This document shows positions 59,946 to 64,000 of a DNA stretch of 64,000 bases, one piece after another. The notes beneath the pieces are model-generated. The model worked only from the letters and a program-made list of their open reading frames with translations. It was not told the DNA's origin and searched no databases. The DNA comes from Robiginitomaculum_A sp036478535. Its GTDB lineage: Bacteria > Pseudomonadota > Alphaproteobacteria > Caulobacterales > Maricaulaceae. The DNA lies in the NCBI GenBank assembly GCA_965224735.1, contig OZ245059.1:558001-622000 (forward strand), written 5' to 3'. Within the stretch, counting starts at the first letter, position 1; the number at the start of each line of letters is the position of its first letter. A program made the translations under genes and the position numbers.

Positions 59946-62585
59946 ATGCAAAATCACTTAAAAAAGTCCACATTAAAGAGGGGCATATCAATATTCGCAA
60001 TGCTTTCGGCTCTTATGACGGCGTCCGCATACGCTCAAACTGCAAACTCCGACGGAGAAGAGGATGCTTCTGAAATACGCGTGGAAGAGGAAATTGTTGT
60101 TACTGGCATACGATCCCGCACTCACAATATTGTTGGCGTAAAAAGAAGTTCTTTTGTAATCCAAGATTCCCTGACAGCGGATCAAATCAAGCTTTTGCCC
60201 GACAATTCTCTCGCAGAGGTTCTAGGTCGCATAGCTGGTGTTAGTACGGATCTTGGATTTAACGGCACGCAAGCAAGAACAGCCACAGTCCGTGGATTCG
60301 ATTCTCGTTACAATAGCACTGAAATAGACGGCGTTCCTGTTTGGAACTCTAGCCGTAACAACCGCGGTACGCAGCTGGATGTATTTCCTTCTTCGGCTAT
60401 CAATCAAGTAGATGTGTATAAAACAATTACGCCAAGTATGGACGGAAATTCTGTCGGTGCGCATTTGTCTATGCGAACAATTCGTGCATTTGATAAGGGT
60501 ATAGAGCCGTACATGAAAGCGTCTATATCTAAGGGTTTTTATAATAAAAATGGTGAACCATCTGATGGAGAGGGGTCGTATCGTGTTGATGCGGTTGGTA
60601 CAACCACATTTGGACCCGACAATAAATTTGGTGTTGTGTTAGGGCTGGATCTGCAAAAGCATGAATACACAAACGAATTATTTGATGTTACGGGTTACTC
60701 CCAAATCAATGGTAACGATGTTCCCAATGGTAATCTCTATCGCGGTAAGTTCCAGCCAAAAATCAAACGGACAGGTGTGTTTGGTAAGTTGGAGGCGCGC
60801 GAATCAGACCAGTATTATACATTTCTAATGGCTAATTATTTTCGCGAGGATGATGTAGAGACCTTTAACTATACGGGTGTCTTTGTTCCATCAAAAAAGG
60901 TGACCAATGCTGGCAAGGGAACTGGTGATTTCACCAAAGGTACTGCTGAAGCTTATTTTGAGGATTACTCACTCGACCGTGAAACTCTTCTTCTGGCTAC
61001 AGGGCTGGATTACAGAATCGGAGAACTCAGCAGCGTCGAATTACGTGGTTCATATACAGATATGAACCACAGAGAGGTTCTGTCACGTTCAAGGCAGTTT
61101 CAAGTGGGTAAATTGTCTGGGAGCTATGACATTGGCAATGACAAACATCTTGTAACACTGGATCCTGCGTCGGTTGCACGTGTATCTGACCCTGCAAATT
61201 GGGTGCATAAAAAGAAAAAAGCTCCATGGGATTTTGTTATTCCACACAATGACAGCGTTTATTCATTGAGCGCTCAGTACAAATACAACGCCCATCCTAC
61301 TTCTGAAGGTTTTGGTGTCGTCGCAGGAGTCGAATGGAGAAAGCTTAGTAGAGTTTTTGATCAATCATTCGTTTCTTATAAGAAAGTTCCAAAAAAATCT
61401 TTATTTTTGGATAAAGTTCTGCATCCAAATGGAGATTTTCAAACAACGCCTGATGGTGTCAATACAACGTTTATCGATGGGCCAGCTTATTGGGCTGCTG
61501 TATCTGCTCTAGGGGCAACAACTACCAGCAAAGAATTGGGGTCGGACTACACACTTGATGAAAACGTGTATGCATTTCATGCAAACCTAATGTACTCTGG
61601 TGCAAACTACCGCATTATGGGCGGTGCTAGAGTTGAAGTAACAGACTATACAAATGATTCCGCCGTTATCGAGGGAAAAGTGGTTACTCCAGAAACAAGA
61701 GAAGCTAAGTATACTAATTTTTTACCTAATGTCCAAGCAATATATAACATTAAAGACAATCTTAAATTTCGTGTAGCCTTTACGAAAACTTTAGCCCGGC
61801 CGGACTTCGCTGATTTTGCAATGGGGACGTCAATATCGTTCGATAAGAATAACAATAAAGTTATTAAAAGAGGGAACCCTGATTTAGATGCCAGATTGTC
61901 AAGTAACTTAGATGCTAGTTTAGAATATTACTTTAGTGGCGGCCTTATTTCCGTTGGCGGGTTTTATAAAAATATTGACAATGAAACCTTTGAGCAGGTT
62001 ATACAGACACGAGATGCAAATGATGTTGTTACGCTTACTGAAGTGCTACCCCTAAATTCTGGAAGTGCGAAGGTTAAAGGACTTGAATTGGTGCTTATCA
62101 AGGATAGCTTTGAACAACTGCCAGGTTTTCTAAGTGGTCTTGGGTTTAACGGGAACCTGACAATCATGGATGGTCAATGGGATGTGGTCTTTAAAGATGG
62201 GACGAGGCGATCAATTAATGGGTTGAGAAATCAACCAAAGTGGATCGCTAACCTAAACCTTGTCTATAATTACGATAAGTTTGGTGCCAGCTTAGGATAC
62301 CGCTTACGGGGTAAGACTTTCAGAGGTAAATTCGGACCAAATGTGTTTGATGATGATGGACAATTAGATAAAGCGCTTACTGAGGCGGGTGATTTGTGGG
62401 CCGATAATTACAACCGACTCGATCTAAAGGCTCACTATGCGGTTACTGATAAATTCACAGTATTTAGTTCTGTCAAAAATTTGACAAATGAGGCTTGGGT
62501 TGAACAAAAAGGTCTTGATAATTCATTGTCCCGCTCGATAAATGGTGGACGCACAATTTGGCTGGGACTGAAGTTTGAGAACTAA
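59946..62585 (+). CDS. TonB-dependent outer-membrane receptor
   Basis: This is an 879-residue outer-membrane barrel that imports a large or scarce nutrient with TonB energy. The signal peptide ends at ALMTASAYAQ. The TonB box-like EEEIVVTGIRSR lies at about residues 48-59. The plug domain (SLAEVLGRIAGVSTDLGFNG, RTATVRGFDSRYNSTEIDGV) is followed by the beta-barrel, ending in GGRTIWLGLKFEN. It resembles the large receptors of Caulobacterales, Sphingomonadales and Alteromonadales that take up oligosaccharides or other organics rather than siderophores; that is inference. A GGGAG site precedes the ATG. Confidence 0.93.
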   Translation: MQNHLKKSTLKRGISIFAMLSALMTASAYAQTANSDGEEDASEIRVEEEIVVTGIRSRTHNIVGVKRSSFVIQDSLTADQIKLLPDNSLAEVLGRIAGVSTDLGFNGTQARTATVRGFDSRYNSTEIDGVPVWNSSRNNRGTQLDVFPSSAINQVDVYKTITPSMDGNSVGAHLSMRTIRAFDKGIEPYMKASISKGFYNKNGEPSDGEGSYRVDAVGTTTFGPDNKFGVVLGLDLQKHEYTNELFDVTGYSQINGNDVPNGNLYRGKFQPKIKRTGVFGKLEARESDQYYTFLMANYFREDDVETFNYTGVFVPSKKVTNAGKGTGDFTKGTAEAYFEDYSLDRETLLLATGLDYRIGELSSVELRGSYTDMNHREVLSRSRQFQVGKLSGSYDIGNDKHLVTLDPASVARVSDPANWVHKKKKAPWDFVIPHNDSVYSLSAQYKYNAHPTSEGFGVVAGVEWRKLSRVFDQSFVSYKKVPKKSLFLDKVLHPNGDFQTTPDGVNTTFIDGPAYWAAVSALGATTTSKELGSDYTLDENVYAFHANLMYSGANYRIMGGARVEVTDYTNDSAVIEGKVVTPETREAKYTNFLPNVQAIYNIKDNLKFRVAFTKTLARPDFADFAMGTSISFDKNNNKVIKRGNPDLDARLSSNLDASLEYYFSGGLISVGGFYKNIDNETFEQVIQTRDANDVVTLTEVLPLNSGSAKVKGLELVLIKDSFEQLPGFLSGLGFNGNLTIMDGQWDVVFKDGTRRSINGLRNQPKWIANLNLVYNYDKFGASLGYRLRGKTFRGKFGPNVFDDDGQLDKALTEAGDLWADNYNRLDLKAHYAVTDKFTVFSSVKNLTNEAWVEQKGLDNSLSRSINGGRTIWLGLKFEN

Positions 62586-62618
62586 AGTCTAGAGCAACGA
62601 AAATGTGAACTTTTAAAG

Positions 62619-62651
62619 CCGTGCTTGGAATGTTTCTGAGTACGGTTTTTT
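62619..62651 (+). terminator. Intrinsic terminator after the TonB receptor
   Basis: CCGTGCT and AGTACGG (one G-T pair) enclose 13 nt and are followed by a run of six T. It separates the receptor from the GDPD gene 180 bp downstream, so the GDPD has its own promoter or depends on read-through. Confidence 0.6.
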
Positions 62652-62831
62652 ATTGAGGTTGGGTAATGACTGCATTACTACAACTACGATTCAATATAAT
62701 TTCGACAGTAATTATGGCTGCATCTTGTGCGATATTCACATTGATTTGCTAGCCTGAGCTTGACTTTTGTATGAAATTGACTACAATATAGATACATACA
62801 GTGTTTTTGTCAAATGATTTGGGGAATAGGC

Positions 62832-63878
62832 ATGGTTTGTAAATCTATATTTTTAGGTGTATTTTTCCTTCTTTGGAGTGCTGAGGCATTTGCTGCTCAG
62901 GAAGAATGTGCGGCCTCATCGCCTTCAAGCGTAAAAAACAAAATGGAAATGTTTAAAAAAGCTTCCACTTACCCTGATTTTACATTGGTTTGTGCGCATC
63001 GCGGCGTATGGTTTAATTATCCCGAAAACTCTAGAGGAGCAGTGCAGAAGGCCATAGATTTGCACATAGATTGTGTTGAAAATGATTTGAGGATGACAAA
63101 GGACAGTGTCGTTGTTGTTTTTCACGACAAGGAACTTGATGCACGAGTTACAAAAATCGTTGACAAAACTCACGTACCCGCGACTGGGTTTCTTGATAAT
63201 TATACATTTGCTGAATTGACTGAACATTACCGGTACCTGGATCGTAATTCAAATGTAACTAGCTCGACTATCCTGTCACTTGACGAGTATCTTAAGCTAA
63301 CCAAAGGCAAAATTATAGTTAATCATGAGGTCAAGGGCAAGAAGGATACTTGGGAACGGCTTTTTCGTACAACATTGCAGAAAACTAAAGACGCGGGGAT
63401 GTTAGATCAGGCTATATTTAAAGGAAGGTTTACTTACGAAACTTACCTGAAATACATAGAGGGCATTGCGACGCCTGACGAGGTCATATTTACACCCGTG
63501 TTTTTTGAGGAAACAGAAAACCTGGAAATTGAATTCAACAAATATTTTAATAAAGGGTTTCGTAATTTTGAACTTTCAATTCAATCACCAAATGATAAAA
63601 TTTTACTGCAACTGGCTCGTAAAGTCAGGAATGCAAACGGGCGGGTAGGTCAATTTGATGATATCCCAGAAACGGGGAGGGGTTCTTTTTGGCTTGGAGC
63701 CTGGGTGGATCCTCAGGATTTTCATCAGAAACAACACAAAAGGAATGATTCTCGAACGGATTGGGACTGGTTAATGGGAGTTTCCATGGCGAATTATATA
63801 ATTACTGATCGGCCATGCACTATGACGGATTATCTGGTGAAAAGAGGTTTAAGGGATAATACGCCAGCCCCAACTTAG
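62832..63878 (+). CDS. Secreted glycerophosphodiester phosphodiesterase
   Basis: This periplasmic GDPD has about 348 residues. ATG 62832 with GGGGAA upstream gives a clean signal peptide (MVCKSIFLGVFFLLWSAEAF, cut after AFA). Catalytic residues are complete: LVCAHRGVWFNYPENS (His-Arg), CVENDLRMTKD (Glu and Asp) and VVVFHDKEL (second His). The enzyme would release sn-glycerol-3-phosphate and an alcohol from glycerophosphodiesters. Together with the PLC-like lipoprotein and the receptor it makes a phospholipid or phosphodiester scavenging set. An ATG at 62814 is an alternative start without a ribosome site. Confidence 0.9.
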   Translation: MVCKSIFLGVFFLLWSAEAFAAQEECAASSPSSVKNKMEMFKKASTYPDFTLVCAHRGVWFNYPENSRGAVQKAIDLHIDCVENDLRMTKDSVVVVFHDKELDARVTKIVDKTHVPATGFLDNYTFAELTEHYRYLDRNSNVTSSTILSLDEYLKLTKGKIIVNHEVKGKKDTWERLFRTTLQKTKDAGMLDQAIFKGRFTYETYLKYIEGIATPDEVIFTPVFFEETENLEIEFNKYFNKGFRNFELSIQSPNDKILLQLARKVRNANGRVGQFDDIPETGRGSFWLGAWVDPQDFHQKQHKRNDSRTDWDWLMGVSMANYIITDRPCTMTDYLVKRGLRDNTPAPT

Positions 63879-63979
63879 GTATTTCTTCAATAAGGTGTGT
63901 GAGTTTTAGCTAGGCATGAGGTGTTAGTTCCAACGTAGATTTTTTGATTTGTCACTATAGCTGTTACTGGAGGGTTGTT

Positions 63980-64000
63980 ATGTTTTATTTACCACGTATG
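63980..64000 (+). CDS. Start of a further gene, cut by the window end
   Basis: GGAGGG lies 6 bp before an ATG, and the seven codons MFYLPRM run to the end of the window. The preceding 63879-63979 shows no other signal. Nothing can be said about function. Confidence 0.35.

Noticed and set aside
1..64000. CRISPR array, rRNA operon or replication origin
   Set aside because: No regularly spaced repeats, no rRNA sequence and no DnaA-box cluster were seen.

Overview
The window looks like a chromosomal piece of an IS-rich alphaproteobacterium. The evidence is an ATP12-type F1-ATPase chaperone gene beside an RluA-family pseudouridine synthase and crcB, and the order rlmB - tRNA-Tyr - tRNA-Gly - tuf - tRNA-Trp - secE - nusG - rplKAJL - rpoBC. 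A class I ribonucleotide reductase gene with an NrdR-type box and a large TonB-dependent receptor fit a free-living or host-associated Gram-negative. The genus cannot be fixed from sequence alone.

Layout. 1-4300: rpoN on the + strand, then a minus-strand group crcB > pseudouridine synthase > ATP12 chaperone > OsmC-like protein. 4440-29300: a polysaccharide-biosynthesis island heavily broken by insertion sequences. It holds a decapitated WbpE-like aminotransferase, CDP-glucose 4,6-dehydratase, an NAD-dependent sugar reductase/epimerase, glucose-1-phosphate cytidylyltransferase, GalE, a TagD-like glycerol-3-phosphate cytidylyltransferase, a LicD-GDPD fusion protein, a two-gene ABC exporter and a 1032-residue double glycosyltransferase. 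29400-30700: a GST-like protein and a LysE-type exporter. 30700-33510: more IS material. 33800-39200: nrdA, an SNase-fold nuclease and a DUF805 protein. 39300-53900: rlmB and the translation/transcription block. 53900-58400: IS200 and IS630 copies around a VOC protein, a double cupin, a TetR regulator and a LysR fragment. 58600-63900: a phospholipase C-like lipoprotein, a TonB-dependent receptor and a secreted glycerophosphodiesterase.

How the genes work together. The island reads as an export-type (ABC-dependent) surface polysaccharide locus. CDP-sugar and UDP-galactose supply are present. CDP-glycerol is probably made by the TagD-like enzyme and used by the LicD domain, which would give a glycerol-phosphate decorated glycan. 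The right-end locus (phospholipase C-like lipoprotein, outer-membrane receptor, periplasmic GDPD) looks like a phosphodiester or phospholipid-headgroup uptake unit sharing one intergenic palindrome.

Mobile elements. I count about a dozen element types: IS200/IS605-like (two types plus a possible third), IS3 (at least three types), an rve-domain transposase (IS-C), another rve element, IS5 (three types), IS630 and IS256. Most copies are broken by nested insertion, single-base frameshifts, internal deletions or short tandem duplications of 12-24 bp. This mix of abundant IS, decay and split pathways suggests a genome under relaxed selection. That last point is inference.
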